A DNA stretch of 64,000 nucleotides, taken from Nonomuraea sp. PA05 (GTDB lineage: Bacteria; Actinomycetota; Actinomycetes; Streptosporangiales; Streptosporangiaceae). The notes below the pieces were generated by a model. That model saw only the letters and a list, made by a program, of their open reading frames with translations, was not told where the DNA came from and ran no database searches. The DNA lies in NCBI RefSeq assembly GCF_008086045.1, contig NZ_VSEY01000011.1, positions 186,001 through 250,000 of the forward strand, read 5' to 3'. The number at the start of each line of letters is the position of its first letter. The first letter of the stretch is position 1. Position numbers and translations under genes: made by a program. Of this stretch, positions 16,477 through 25,143 are shown piece by piece.

Positions 16477-17805
16477 ATGCCGATCTCCCCTGGCCCCTTC
16501 ACCGGCCGCACCCTCACCGGCCTCGCCAAGGACCTGCGTGACGGGCGCGTCACCGCCGTCGAGCTGACCGAGCAGGCCCTGCACGCCGCCGGCACGCTCG
16601 GCCGCGAGCTGAACGCCTTCGTCACCGTGGACGCCGCCGGAGCGCTCAAGGCGGCGCGCCGGGCGGACGAGGAGCTGGCCGCGGGCGCCGGCAGGGGGCC
16701 GCTGCACGGGCTGCCCGTCGCGGTCAAGGACCTGATCGAGGTGGCGGGGCTGCCCGCGACCATGGGCTCGCGGCACTTCGCGGGGCACGTCCCGGACACC
16801 GACGCCGCCTGCGTGACGCGGCTGCGCGAGGCGGGGGCGGTCATCGTGGGCAAGACGACGACGCACGAGTTCGCGTACGGGCCGACCGGCGACCGCTCCG
16901 CCAACGGCCCCTCGCGCAACCCCCGGGACCCGGCGCGCATGTCGGGCGGCTCCAGCGGCGGCAGCGCGGCGGCCGTCGGAGCGGGCGTGGTCCCGCTGGC
17001 GATCGGCACCGACACGGGCGGGTCCGTGCGCATCCCGGCGGCTCTGTGCGGGATCGCCGGGTTCAAGCCCGCGTACGGGGTTCTTTCGGCGGACGGCGTG
17101 TTCCCCCTGTCGCGCAGTTACGACCACGTGGGGGTGCTGGCGGGCTCGGCGGAGGACTGCCTGGTCGCCTACCGGTGCCTCGGGGATCTCCCACCTGCGG
17201 GGCGGGACGTTCCGGCGCGGGTGGGGTGGGTGGATCCGGCCGGGCTGTTCGACGGTGATCCGCGGGTGAGCCGGGTCGTGCGGGCCGCCGTGGAGGCTTT
17301 GGGGCCGGGCGAGGCGGGGCTGCCGGTGGGGTTCATGGAGGAGGTGCGGGAGACGTACGTGGTGGTGCAGAGCTGCGAGACGGTGGCCGTGCACGCCGAG
17401 CGGCTGGAGCGGGCGCCCGAGCTGTTCGACCCCGAGGTGCTGGAGCGGCTGCGCGTCGCCGCGGAGGTGCCCGGCTGGCGGCACGTGCGCGCCATGGAGT
17501 CGAGGGAGCGGCTGATGGGAGAGGGTGAGATGCTCTTCGGCCGCTTCGACGTGCTCGCGTTGCCTGCCGTGCCGATCGTCGCGCCGCCGATCGACCGGCG
17601 CGAGGTCGAGGTGGACGGCCGGGCGGTCGCGGTGCGTCCCGCGCTGCTCGCCCTGACCAGCCCGTGGAACGTGCTCGGCCTGCCCGCCCTGACCGTGCCC
17701 GCGGGGACGGTGGACGGCCTGCCGGTGGGCCTGCAGCTCGTCTGCCGCCCCGGCGACGAGCACCACCTCTTCGCCACGGCCGCCAGGATCGCCCCGGCGG
17801 CCTGA
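16477..17805 (+). CDS. Amidase-signature hydrolase
   Basis: A 442-residue amidase-signature enzyme. The catalytic Ser-cisSer-Lys triad is recognisable: Lys84 in VAVKDLIEV, the glycine/serine loop SGGSSGGSAAAVG (about 156-168), and the nucleophile region GTDTGGSVRIPAALCG. It hydrolyses an amide, but the natural substrate is not evident. It is not the GatA subunit of the tRNA amidotransferase, since no gatB or gatC is adjacent. The ATG at 16477 begins the conserved part directly. The gene faces the ATPase gene at 17811 tail to tail, with 5 bases between the two stop codons. Confidence 0.85.
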   Translation: MPISPGPFTGRTLTGLAKDLRDGRVTAVELTEQALHAAGTLGRELNAFVTVDAAGALKAARRADEELAAGAGRGPLHGLPVAVKDLIEVAGLPATMGSRHFAGHVPDTDAACVTRLREAGAVIVGKTTTHEFAYGPTGDRSANGPSRNPRDPARMSGGSSGGSAAAVGAGVVPLAIGTDTGGSVRIPAALCGIAGFKPAYGVLSADGVFPLSRSYDHVGVLAGSAEDCLVAYRCLGDLPPAGRDVPARVGWVDPAGLFDGDPRVSRVVRAAVEALGPGEAGLPVGFMEEVRETYVVVQSCETVAVHAERLERAPELFDPEVLERLRVAAEVPGWRHVRAMESRERLMGEGEMLFGRFDVLALPAVPIVAPPIDRREVEVDGRAVAVRPALLALTSPWNVLGLPALTVPAGTVDGLPVGLQLVCRPGDEHHLFATAARIAPAA

Positions 17806-17810
17806 GCCGG

Positions 17811-19919
17811 TCAGCGTTCGGTGGCCGGGTGGGCGGGGTTGGGGTCGAGGGCGAGCAGGATGCCGGTGTCCAGCCCGGTGTCGTAGCCGGCGCTGAACGC
17901 CGCCTGGTACGCGCTGTCGCCGATCGCCTCCCTGGCCTCCCGCTCGCACGTCTCCCTGGCGGCGACCCACTCCTGGATGCCGATCTGCGCCCGCCCGATC
18001 GTGTCCCACACCTGCTGGGCCAGGCCGAGCCGCCGGGCGGCCGGGTCGCCGTGCCCCGAGGCGGACGCGGCGCAGGCCAGCACGTCGAGGGCGAGGGCGA
18101 TGCCGATGCTGTCGTGCAGCCGGTGCTTGATCTCCAGCGCCGACCGGGCGTAGGCCTGGGCCGCGTCGTTGCGGCCGAGCGACAGCTCCGCCTGGGCGCG
18201 GAAGAGGTCGGCGTAGGCCCGCATCCAGCGTTCGCCGTGCTTGTCGCAGTCGGCGCACATCTCCTCGAGCGCCTTGATCGCGTCCTCGACGCGGCCGTGC
18301 GCCGTGTGCACGTGGCTCTGCCCGAGCCTGGCCAGCAGGGTGGGCAGGGTGAGGCCGTGCTCGGGCCGGTGCACGGCCAGCAGGCTGTCGGCCAGCGCGA
18401 GCGCGAGCGCCAGGTCGCCCCTGATGGTGGCGGCGGCCATGACCATGGCCTGGGCCGCGAGCGCGGCGGCGGTGTCGCCGAGTCGTTCGGCGACTCCGGC
18501 GCACTCGGCGGCCCAGGCCATGCCGGCGTCGGGGTCGCCCTGAACCATGAGGGTCAGGCTGCACACCCACAACGCCCGGTTGCGCACCACACTCGGCTCG
18601 GTGTCCAGAGCCAGGGCGCGCTCCAGGTAATGCTGACCTTCCCGCAGGAAGCCGCAGGGATACCAGAAGAACCACAGCGCGGCGGCCATCTCCAACGCGG
18701 TGTGGTCACGGGGGTTGGCCAGGCAGAAGTCGAGGGCCGTGCGCAGGTTGTCGTGCTCGGCGGTGGTGCGGTCGTTCCAGGAGATCTGCTCCGGCCCTAG
18801 CCAGGCGGCGTCGCCGCGGCGGGCCAGCTTGAGGTAGAAGTTGCGGTGGCGGCGGCGCAGCCCGTCCTGCTCGCCGAGGGCGCGCAGCCAGATGGCGCCG
18901 TACTCGCGGATGGTGTCGAGCATCCGGTAGCGCTCGCCGCCGCCGGTGGGCGCCCAGATCAGGATGGACTTGTCGACCAGGCCCGACAGCAGGTCGGGGA
19001 TGGCGTGGGCGGGCAGCAGGTCGTCGGCGCAGACGTCGATGACGGCCGTGTCGTCGAAGCTGCCCGAGAAGACCGAGGTGCGCGCCCACAGCAGCCGCTC
19101 CTCCGGCGTGCAGAGCTGGTGGCTCCAGCCGATGGCCGTGCGCAGCGCCTGGTGCCAGGGCGGGTCGGCCTCGCTGACCTCGGCGTCGGTGTCGCCGAGC
19201 AGCTCGAAGCGGTCGTCGAGGCGCTCGCACAGCTCGCCTGCGGGCAGGTCGCGCAGCCGGGCGGCGGCCAGCTCGATGGCCAGCGGCAACCCTTCCAGGC
19301 GGCGGCACAGGCGGGCCAGGTCGGCGCGGTTGTCGTCGGTGACGGTGAAGCCGGGCACGGAGCGGGCGGTGCGGTCGGCGAGCAGCATGACGGCGTCCTG
19401 CCGCCCGCCGCCGCCGGAGTCGGGGACGGGCAGCGGGTCGATGATGAGCACCTGCTCGTCAGGGACGCCGAGCGGGCGGCGGCTGGTGGCCAGGATCGAC
19501 AGGTGGGGGGCGGCGACGAGCAGGTCGCGGGCGGTGGCGGCGCACTCGTCGACGAGGTGTTCGCAGGTGTCGAGGACCAGCAGGAGGTGCCGGTCCTCCA
19601 GGTATTCGGTCAGGACCTCCATCATGGGGCGGGTGGTGCGGTCGGCCAGCGGGAGCGCCTCGGCGATCGTGTACGGCACCAGCGCGCCCTGGTCCAGCGC
19701 CGAGAGCGGGACGAGCCAGGCGCCGTCGCCGTAGCCGGGCTGCATGAGGGCGGCGGCCCGCAACGCGAGCCGGGTCTTGCCGACCCCGCCCACGCCGGTC
19801 AGCGTCACCATGCGATATTCCCCGCACAACCGGCGGATCCGGGCGAGTTCTCCGCGGCGGCCCACCAGACTGGTCATTTCCGGCGGCAGATTCCCGGCAT
19901 GCCGCCCACCCATATTCAT
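17811..19919 (-). CDS. AfsR/LuxR-type NB-ARC ATPase with TPRs, no HTH
   Basis: About 702 residues. It opens with the motif preceding STAND ATPases (NLPPEMTSLVGRRGELARI) and has Walker A TLTGVGGVGKTRLA, Walker B LLLVLDTCEHLVDE and sensor region ILATSRRPLGV. An arm/winged-helix segment (RLRDLPAGELCERLDDRF) and TPR-like helices from about residue 420 to 690 follow. Most relatives carry a LuxR helix-turn-helix at the C-terminus or a SARP domain at the N-terminus; neither is present. The protein stops just where a LuxR domain would begin. It may therefore act by protein contacts, or be a truncated regulator. Starts at 19928 (GTG), 19919 or 19913 (ATG) are all possible. Confidence 0.8.
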   Translation of the reverse strand: MNMGGRHAGNLPPEMTSLVGRRGELARIRRLCGEYRMVTLTGVGGVGKTRLALRAAALMQPGYGDGAWLVPLSALDQGALVPYTIAEALPLADRTTRPMMEVLTEYLEDRHLLLVLDTCEHLVDECAATARDLLVAAPHLSILATSRRPLGVPDEQVLIIDPLPVPDSGGGGRQDAVMLLADRTARSVPGFTVTDDNRADLARLCRRLEGLPLAIELAAARLRDLPAGELCERLDDRFELLGDTDAEVSEADPPWHQALRTAIGWSHQLCTPEERLLWARTSVFSGSFDDTAVIDVCADDLLPAHAIPDLLSGLVDKSILIWAPTGGGERYRMLDTIREYGAIWLRALGEQDGLRRRHRNFYLKLARRGDAAWLGPEQISWNDRTTAEHDNLRTALDFCLANPRDHTALEMAAALWFFWYPCGFLREGQHYLERALALDTEPSVVRNRALWVCSLTLMVQGDPDAGMAWAAECAGVAERLGDTAAALAAQAMVMAAATIRGDLALALALADSLLAVHRPEHGLTLPTLLARLGQSHVHTAHGRVEDAIKALEEMCADCDKHGERWMRAYADLFRAQAELSLGRNDAAQAYARSALEIKHRLHDSIGIALALDVLACAASASGHGDPAARRLGLAQQVWDTIGRAQIGIQEWVAARETCEREAREAIGDSAYQAAFSAGYDTGLDTGILLALDPNPAHPATER

Positions 19920-20123
19920 GATCCTCACCTGTCCGGCTCGGTCCGCCGCATTCGGTGACAGCAGCTTGCCGGACGCGGCCAGGTTCCGCCACGAAAAGTG
20001 AGAAAGTGACTACGCAACAGACCGGGTTGCGGGCGTTTCTTATTGCCTTACCACTTTGCGGGGTTCTGCCATGTTAGTCCGCGGCTCCGGCCCGACCACG
20101 GGAAACACGGGCCTTCCCACTTA

Positions 20124-20137
20124 ACCAAGCGCTTGCT
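20124..20137. promoter_or_regulatory. KstR2-like operator box
   Basis: The 14 bases ACCAAGCGCTTGCT fit the actinobacterial KstR2 operator consensus AnCAAGnnCTTGnT at every defined position, and the core CAAGCGCTTG is a perfect palindrome. It ends 11 bases before the ATG of an operon that encodes a cholesterol oxidase. KstR2 is the TetR repressor of late sterol-ring degradation genes. LacI-family operators with a central CG can look similar, so the assignment is a motif match only; no kstR2 gene is in the window. Confidence 0.5.
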
Positions 20138-20148
20138 ACGCTCCGCCC

Positions 20149-21228
20149 ATGGTGTCCACGATCGTCTGGGGTACCGGCAACATCGGCCGCGCCGCCATCC
20201 GCGCCGTCGAGGCCCACCCGGGGCTGGAACTGACCGCCGTCCTCGTCCACGACCCCGCCAAGATCGGCCGCGACGCGGGCGAGCTGGCCGGGCTCGGCCA
20301 CCGCCTGGGCGTCGCGGCGACCGCCGACGCCGGGGCGGCCCTCGCCGCGGGGCCTGAAGCCGTCGTCTACGCGGCCTCCGGCGACATCCGCCCGTCCGAG
20401 GCGCTGGCCGACGTCGTCGGCGCCCTGCGCGCGGGCGCCGTCGTCGTCACCCCCTCCCTCTACGCGCTGTACGACCACCGCAGCGCCCCGCCCGACGTCC
20501 GCGAACCGGTGCTGGCCGCCATCGAGGCGGGCGGCGGCTCCCTGTTCGTCTCCGGCGTCGATCCCGGCTGGGCCAACGACGTGCTGCCACTGCTGGTCAG
20601 CGGGCTGGCCGCGACCGTGGACGCCGTACGCTGCCAGGAGATCTTCGACTACTCCACCTACGACCAGCCCGACGCGGTCCGCTACCTGGTCGGCATGGGC
20701 CAGCCGATGGACTACGAACCGCCGATGCTCGCCCCGGCTGTGCCCACCATGGTGTGGGGCGGCCAGGTGCGGCTGATCGCCAGGGCGCTCGGCGCCGACC
20801 TCGACGACGTGCGCGAGCACGTGGAGCGCCGCCCGCTGAAGTCCACGGTCACGACCGCGTCGATGGGCGCGTTCGAGGCGGGCACGCAGGGCGCGGTGCG
20901 CTTCGAGGTGCAGGGCATCGTCGGCGGGCGGCCCAGGATCGTGCTGGAGCACGTCACCCGCATCCACCCGTCCTGCGCCCCCGACTGGCCCGTGCCGCCC
21001 GGCGGCGTGGGCGCGCACCGGGTGATCGTCGAGGGCCGGCCGCACATCGAGGTCACGGTGCAGGCCACCGACGAGGACGGCAACCACTCGGCGGGCGGCA
21101 ACGCGACGGCCGTGGGCCGGCTGGTCAACGCCGTCGAGTGGCTCGTGGAGGCGGGGCCAGGGCTGTACGACGCGCTCGACGTGCCGCTGCGGCCCGCCAT
21201 CGGCAAGCTCGGAAGGAGGAGCGGGTGA
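20149..21228 (+). CDS. DapB-like NAD(P)-dependent oxidoreductase
   Basis: A 359-residue protein with an N-terminal Rossmann fold (STIVWGTGNIGRAAIRAV) and a dihydrodipicolinate-reductase-like C-terminal half. It belongs to the family often annotated as NAD(P)H-dependent amine or 2,4-diaminopentanoate dehydrogenase-like proteins; many actinobacterial copies are of unknown substrate. It is the first gene of an operon: GTGA overlap with a carboxymuconolactone-decarboxylase-like gene and then ATGA overlap with a cholesterol oxidase gene. That context suggests oxidation or reduction of a steroid or related ketone, an inference only. Translation starts only 11 bases after the KstR2-like box. Confidence 0.75.
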   Translation: MVSTIVWGTGNIGRAAIRAVEAHPGLELTAVLVHDPAKIGRDAGELAGLGHRLGVAATADAGAALAAGPEAVVYAASGDIRPSEALADVVGALRAGAVVVTPSLYALYDHRSAPPDVREPVLAAIEAGGGSLFVSGVDPGWANDVLPLLVSGLAATVDAVRCQEIFDYSTYDQPDAVRYLVGMGQPMDYEPPMLAPAVPTMVWGGQVRLIARALGADLDDVREHVERRPLKSTVTTASMGAFEAGTQGAVRFEVQGIVGGRPRIVLEHVTRIHPSCAPDWPVPPGGVGAHRVIVEGRPHIEVTVQATDEDGNHSAGGNATAVGRLVNAVEWLVEAGPGLYDALDVPLRPAIGKLGRRSG

Positions 21229-21761
21229 GGATCGACATCCCGGAGGGCAAGGACCCGATCGAGTACGTGTGGGGTGAGATGGTGCCCGGCATCGGGCCCG
21301 CCGCCTCGCGCTACTCGATGGCGGTGTACGCGCACACGACGCTCGGGCTGCGCGAGTTCGAGGCCGCCAGACTGCGGGTGGCGCAGCTCAACGGCTGCGC
21401 GTTCTGCCTCGACTGGCGGACGGAACGCGACGGGCACACCGTCGAGGACGGCTTCGCCGACGCGGTCGCCGACTGGCGCACCACCACCGCCTTCGACCCG
21501 CGCACCCGGCTGGCCGCCGAGTACGCCGAGCGCTACACCGTCGATCACCACGGGCTGGACGAGGAGTTCTGGAGCCGGATGGGCGCGCACTACAGCCAGC
21601 TCCAGATCGTGGAGCTGAGCATGTGCATCGGCTCGTGGCTGGCGTTCGGCCGGCTCAACCACGTGCTCGGCCTGGACACCACCTGCCGCCTCCCGAGCGC
21701 CCCGTCCCCGAGAGCCCCGTCCCCGGGAGCCTCGTCACCGAAAGCGAGCCCGGCCTCATGA
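21225..21761 (+). CDS. Carboxymuconolactone decarboxylase-family protein
   Basis: A 178-residue AhpD/CMD-like protein. The diagnostic redox-type motif is in RVAQLNGCAFCLDWRT (CxxC, about residues 60-63), followed by the usual helical bundle (FDPRTRLAAEYAERYTVD, SQLQIVELSMCIGSWLAFGR). The C-terminal tail is rich in serine and proline and is not conserved in the family. GTG at 21225 overlaps the upstream stop, and the end overlaps the choD start by ATGA, so it is co-translated. The family includes both decarboxylases and disulfide-based peroxide-reducing proteins; a role in handling peroxide made by the neighbouring oxidase is possible but untested. Confidence 0.8.
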   Translation: MRIDIPEGKDPIEYVWGEMVPGIGPAASRYSMAVYAHTTLGLREFEAARLRVAQLNGCAFCLDWRTERDGHTVEDGFADAVADWRTTTAFDPRTRLAAEYAERYTVDHHGLDEEFWSRMGAHYSQLQIVELSMCIGSWLAFGRLNHVLGLDTTCRLPSAPSPRAPSPGASSPKASPAS

Positions 21762-23374
21762 GCAAGGCAGTTCTCCCGAACGACTTCTCCCGCCGCGGCT
21801 TCCTCACCGCCACCGGCGCGCTGCTCGGCACCGCCGCCCTCGGCGCGCACTCCCCCGCCGCCCGCGCCGCCGCCCCCATCTCCTCCGGCGCGCACGTCGC
21901 GGCCCTGGTCATCGGCACCGGGTACGGCGGCTCGGTGGCCGCCCTGCGCCTGGCGGAGGCGGGTGTGAACGTCCACCTCATCGAGATGGGCCAGGCCTGG
22001 GACACCCCCGGCCCCGACGGCAAGATCTTCTGCAACACGCGCGAGCCCGACTACCGCTCCTACTGGCTGCGCACCCGCACCAAGGCCCCGCTCAACTACT
22101 TCCTCGGCTTCCCCATCGACCGCGACATCCCCCGCCACGCGGGCATCCTGGACGCGGAGGAGTTCGGCGGCATCACCGTCTACCAGGGCCGCGGCGTCGG
22201 CGGCGGCTCGCTCGTCAACGGCGGCATGGCGGTCACCCCGAGACGCGAGAACTTCGCCGCCGTCCTGCCCTCGGTCAACCCCGACGAGATGTACGCCACC
22301 TACTACCCGCGCGCCAACGCGGCCCTCGGCGTCGGCACCGTGGACCCGGCCTGGTTCGACACCACGGCCTGCTACCAGTACGCCCGCGTCGGCCGCAAGC
22401 ACGCGCAGCGCTCCGGCTTCCCGTTCGTGTTCGTTCCGGACGTCTACGACTGGAACTACATGAAGCAGGAGGCCGCCGGCACCGTCCCCCAGTCGGCGCT
22501 GGCCGGCGAGATCCTCTACGGCAACAACCACGGCAAGAAGTCGCTGCAGAAGACCTACCTCGCCCGCGCCGCCGCCACCGGCCGCGTCACCGTCTCGCCC
22601 CTGCACAGGGTCACCTCGGTCACCCCCGCCTCGGGCGGCGCCTACACGGTCGTCATCGAGCAGCTCAACACGACCGGCGACACCGTCGCCACCAAGACCG
22701 TCACCGCCGACCGCGTCTTCTTCGCCGCGGGCAGCGTCGGCACCAGCAAGCTCCTCGTCAAGCTGAAGGCCACCGGCGCGCTGCCGGCGCTCAACGGCGA
22801 GATCGGCAAGGGCTGGGGCGACAACGGCAACGTCATGTGCGGCCGGGCGAATCACCTGTGGGACCCGACGGGCTCGCTCCAGTCGGCCATCCCGTGCTGC
22901 GGCATCGACAACTGGGCGGCCGGCGGCGCGTTCGCCGAGGTCGCCCCGCTGCCCACCGGGATCGAGACGTTCGCCTCGTTCTACCTGTCCATCACCAACA
23001 ACCCGCACCGGGCGCAGTTCTCCTGGAACGGCGCCGCCGGGAAGGTGGAGCTGAACTGGCAGACCGCGTGGAAGCAGCCGTCGATCGAGATGGCCAAGAG
23101 CATCTTCGACAAGATCAACTCAAGGGAGGGGACGATCTACCGGACGGACCTGTTCGGGGTCTACAAGATCTGGGGCGATCACCTCACCTACCATCCGCTC
23201 GGCGGGGCCGTCCTGAACAGGGCCACCGACAACTACGGGCGGCTGACCGCCTATCCCGGGTTGTACGTCATCGACGGGGCGCTGATCCCGGGGAACACGA
23301 CCGTCAACCCGTTCGTGACGATCACGGCGCTGGCGGAGCGGAACATCGAACGCATCATCGCCGCCGACCTGTGA
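21758..23374 (+). CDS. choD: Secreted cholesterol oxidase, GMC type
   Basis: A 538-residue FAD oxidase of the Streptomyces ChoA type. It oxidises cholesterol (3-beta-hydroxysterols) to cholest-4-en-3-one with release of H2O2. A Tat signal with SRRGFLT at residues 11-17 and an alanine-rich cleavage region (about 35-40) indicate export. The FAD-binding motif is VIGTGYGG (about 51-58). Residues equivalent to the known active site are Glu403 (GIETFASFYLSITNNP), His479 (TYHPLGG) and Asn517 (GNTTVNPFVTITALAERN). The length matches ChoA. It is the last gene of a three-gene coupled operon, followed by a strong hairpin. Confidence 0.92.
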   Translation: MSKAVLPNDFSRRGFLTATGALLGTAALGAHSPAARAAAPISSGAHVAALVIGTGYGGSVAALRLAEAGVNVHLIEMGQAWDTPGPDGKIFCNTREPDYRSYWLRTRTKAPLNYFLGFPIDRDIPRHAGILDAEEFGGITVYQGRGVGGGSLVNGGMAVTPRRENFAAVLPSVNPDEMYATYYPRANAALGVGTVDPAWFDTTACYQYARVGRKHAQRSGFPFVFVPDVYDWNYMKQEAAGTVPQSALAGEILYGNNHGKKSLQKTYLARAAATGRVTVSPLHRVTSVTPASGGAYTVVIEQLNTTGDTVATKTVTADRVFFAAGSVGTSKLLVKLKATGALPALNGEIGKGWGDNGNVMCGRANHLWDPTGSLQSAIPCCGIDNWAAGGAFAEVAPLPTGIETFASFYLSITNNPHRAQFSWNGAAGKVELNWQTAWKQPSIEMAKSIFDKINSREGTIYRTDLFGVYKIWGDHLTYHPLGGAVLNRATDNYGRLTAYPGLYVIDGALIPGNTTVNPFVTITALAERNIERIIAADL

Positions 23375-23380
23375 ACGCCT

Positions 23381-23405
23381 GGGGGCGGCTTCGGGCCGCC
23401 CCCTT
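23381..23405. terminator. Hairpin terminator after choD
   Basis: A perfect 9-base-pair GC stem (GGGGGCGGC / GCCGCCCCC) with loop TTCGG, at 23381-23389 and 23395-23403, directly after the choD stop codon and before the stop of the convergent small-protein gene. It would serve transcription from both sides. Confidence 0.7.
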
Positions 23406-23411
23406 CCGGGG

Positions 23412-23612
23412 TCACGACGCCCAGTCGACGATGCGGGCGTCGGCGCGGAAGCGCAGGGCGGGGTCGGCGTAGCGGGCCTCGGGGACGGCGTACAGGGCGT
23501 CCACGCCGGCGCGCTGGAGCGGGTACCCGGCGGCGATCACCTCGATCTCGTCCTCGGGCACGGTCAGCCCGGCGGCGGCGAGCAGTTGTCCGACGGCTGC
23601 GGTGTGGGTCAT
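23412..23612 (-). CDS. Small AtzG-like amidase partner protein
   Basis: A 66-residue protein with an AAGGAG ribosome-binding site. The sequence AAGLTVPEDEIEVIAAGYPLQ, followed by VDALYAVPEARYADPALRF, resembles the GatC/AtzG/DUF4089-type small subunits that wrap around amidase-signature enzymes: two helices, then an extended tail with a hydrophobic contact segment. It is encoded 46 bases downstream of an amidase gene on the same strand, the arrangement expected for such a pair. It is well below the usual annotation length. The identification is by pattern and context. Confidence 0.6.
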   Translation of the reverse strand: MTHTAAVGQLLAAAGLTVPEDEIEVIAAGYPLQRAGVDALYAVPEARYADPALRFRADARIVDWAS

Positions 23613-23658
23613 GAGGGGTTCTCCTTGCCGGGGGAAGGTCAGGCTTGTCGCGGGGAGG

Positions 23659-25107
23659 TCAGGCGGCCAGGGCGGGGACGCGCAGGTGCCAGTCGGTGAG
23701 ACGCTGGTAGGCGTCGCCGGCCCGCAGGATCGTGGCCTCCGCGAAGGGGCGGCCGGCGAGCTGCAGCGAGAGCGGCAGGCCCGCCCGGGTGAAGCCCATG
23801 GGGACGACCAGCACCGGGTTGCCGACGCAGTCCCAGTACTGCGTGAAGATCTGCGCGAACAGGGCCTCCACGTCGATGCGGCCCTGTGCGTCGGTGAGCG
23901 AGTCGTAGGTGGGGGCGCCCGTCGAGGCGGTCGGGCTGACGATGACGTCCACGTGGTCGAACAGGCGCGCGACGGCGTCCTGGGCGACCCGGCGGACGCG
24001 CTGGGCCTGCACGTAGTCGGCGCCGCTGATCAGGGCGCCGCGGGCGAGCATGGCGCGGGTGGCGGCGAAGTAGTCGCCCCAGCGGGTCGCGGCGTCGTTG
24101 CGGTGGTAGGCGAGGGCCTCGGCGCAGGCGGTGACGAGGTTCGCGGTGAGCATCTCGTTCCAGTACGGGAGCGTCACCTCGGTCAGGGTGGCGCCGAGGC
24201 CGGTCAGCGTGGACAGCGCGGCCTCGAACGCGGGGGCGGCGGCGGGGTCGGCGTCGCCGGGGAAGTGGTGCTCGCGGACCACGCCGATGCGCAGCCCCTC
24301 CAGCGACCCGCCCGTCCCGGCCCCCGTCAGAGGTCCGGCCCCCGTCAGGGGGCCGCTTCCCCAAGCGAGGTCGAGGGGCAGGTCCACGCAGTCGGGGTCG
24401 CTCGGGTGGTACCCGGCGATCACCTCCAGCACGGCCGCGCAGTCGCGGGCGCTGCGGGCGAGCGGGCCGACGTGGTCGAGCGAGTACCCGAGCGGCGCCA
24501 CACCCGACTTCGGCACCCGGCCGAACGTCGGCATGAGCCCGCTGACGCCGCAGAACGCGGCCGGGATGCGGATGCTGCCCGCCGTGTCGGTGCCGAGCCC
24601 CGCCAGGAACAGCCCGGCCGCGACGCCGTTGCCGGTGCCCGAGCTGGAGCCGCCCGGCCAGGTGCCCGGGTCCCACGGGTTGCGCGGCACGGGGAACGGC
24701 TTGGACGGGTCCACCATGCCGCACGCGAACTCCATCGTCGTCACCTTGCCGGTGATCACCGCGCCGGCCGCCCGCAGCCGGGCGACGACGGGCGCGTCCT
24801 TGCCCGCGCCCCAGGCGGGGTCGAGCACGAGGCTCTGCGCGGTGGTGGGGCCCTCGGCGGCGGCGATGATGTCCTTCACCCCGAACGGGATCCCGTGCAG
24901 CGGCCCCTTGTCCACGCCCGCGGCCAGCTCCTCGTCGGCCTGCTTCGCCGCCTGCAGCGCGCTGTCGTCGAACCGGGCCAGGTACGTGCCCAGCCCGGCG
25001 TCCAGCCGGTCGGCGCGGGCGATGGCCTCCTCGGTCAGCGCCACGCTCGTCACCTCGCCGCCACGCAAAGCGTTCGCGGCATCACTCAACGTCAGGGGAA
25101 AGGTCAA
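23659..25107 (-). CDS. Amidase-signature hydrolase with small partner
   Basis: A 482-residue amidase-signature enzyme, of the AtzE/GatA-like branch. Catalytic elements are Lys in FGVKDIIAAAEG, the GGSSSGTGNGVAAG loop and the nucleophile region GTDTAGSIRIPAAFCG. It is encoded between a GntR regulator (36 bases upstream) and a small AtzG-like protein (46 bases downstream), so all three are likely one operon controlled by the regulator. The substrate is unknown; by analogy with AtzE partners an N-carboxy or ureido amide is possible, but nothing in the sequence proves it. An internal near-repeat GPLTGAGPLTGAG lies in a surface loop at about residues 254-268. Confidence 0.83.
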   Translation of the reverse strand: MTFPLTLSDAANALRGGEVTSVALTEEAIARADRLDAGLGTYLARFDDSALQAAKQADEELAAGVDKGPLHGIPFGVKDIIAAAEGPTTAQSLVLDPAWGAGKDAPVVARLRAAGAVITGKVTTMEFACGMVDPSKPFPVPRNPWDPGTWPGGSSSGTGNGVAAGLFLAGLGTDTAGSIRIPAAFCGVSGLMPTFGRVPKSGVAPLGYSLDHVGPLARSARDCAAVLEVIAGYHPSDPDCVDLPLDLAWGSGPLTGAGPLTGAGTGGSLEGLRIGVVREHHFPGDADPAAAPAFEAALSTLTGLGATLTEVTLPYWNEMLTANLVTACAEALAYHRNDAATRWGDYFAATRAMLARGALISGADYVQAQRVRRVAQDAVARLFDHVDVIVSPTASTGAPTYDSLTDAQGRIDVEALFAQIFTQYWDCVGNPVLVVPMGFTRAGLPLSLQLAGRPFAEATILRAGDAYQRLTDWHLRVPALAA

Positions 25108-25143
25108 GATCGACTCCGTTCAGAGGGATGAGAAGTGGGTTCG

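Noticed and set aside
16477..17805. GatA subunit of tRNA amidotransferase
   Set aside because: No gatB or gatC nearby, and the sequence is that of a stand-alone amidase.
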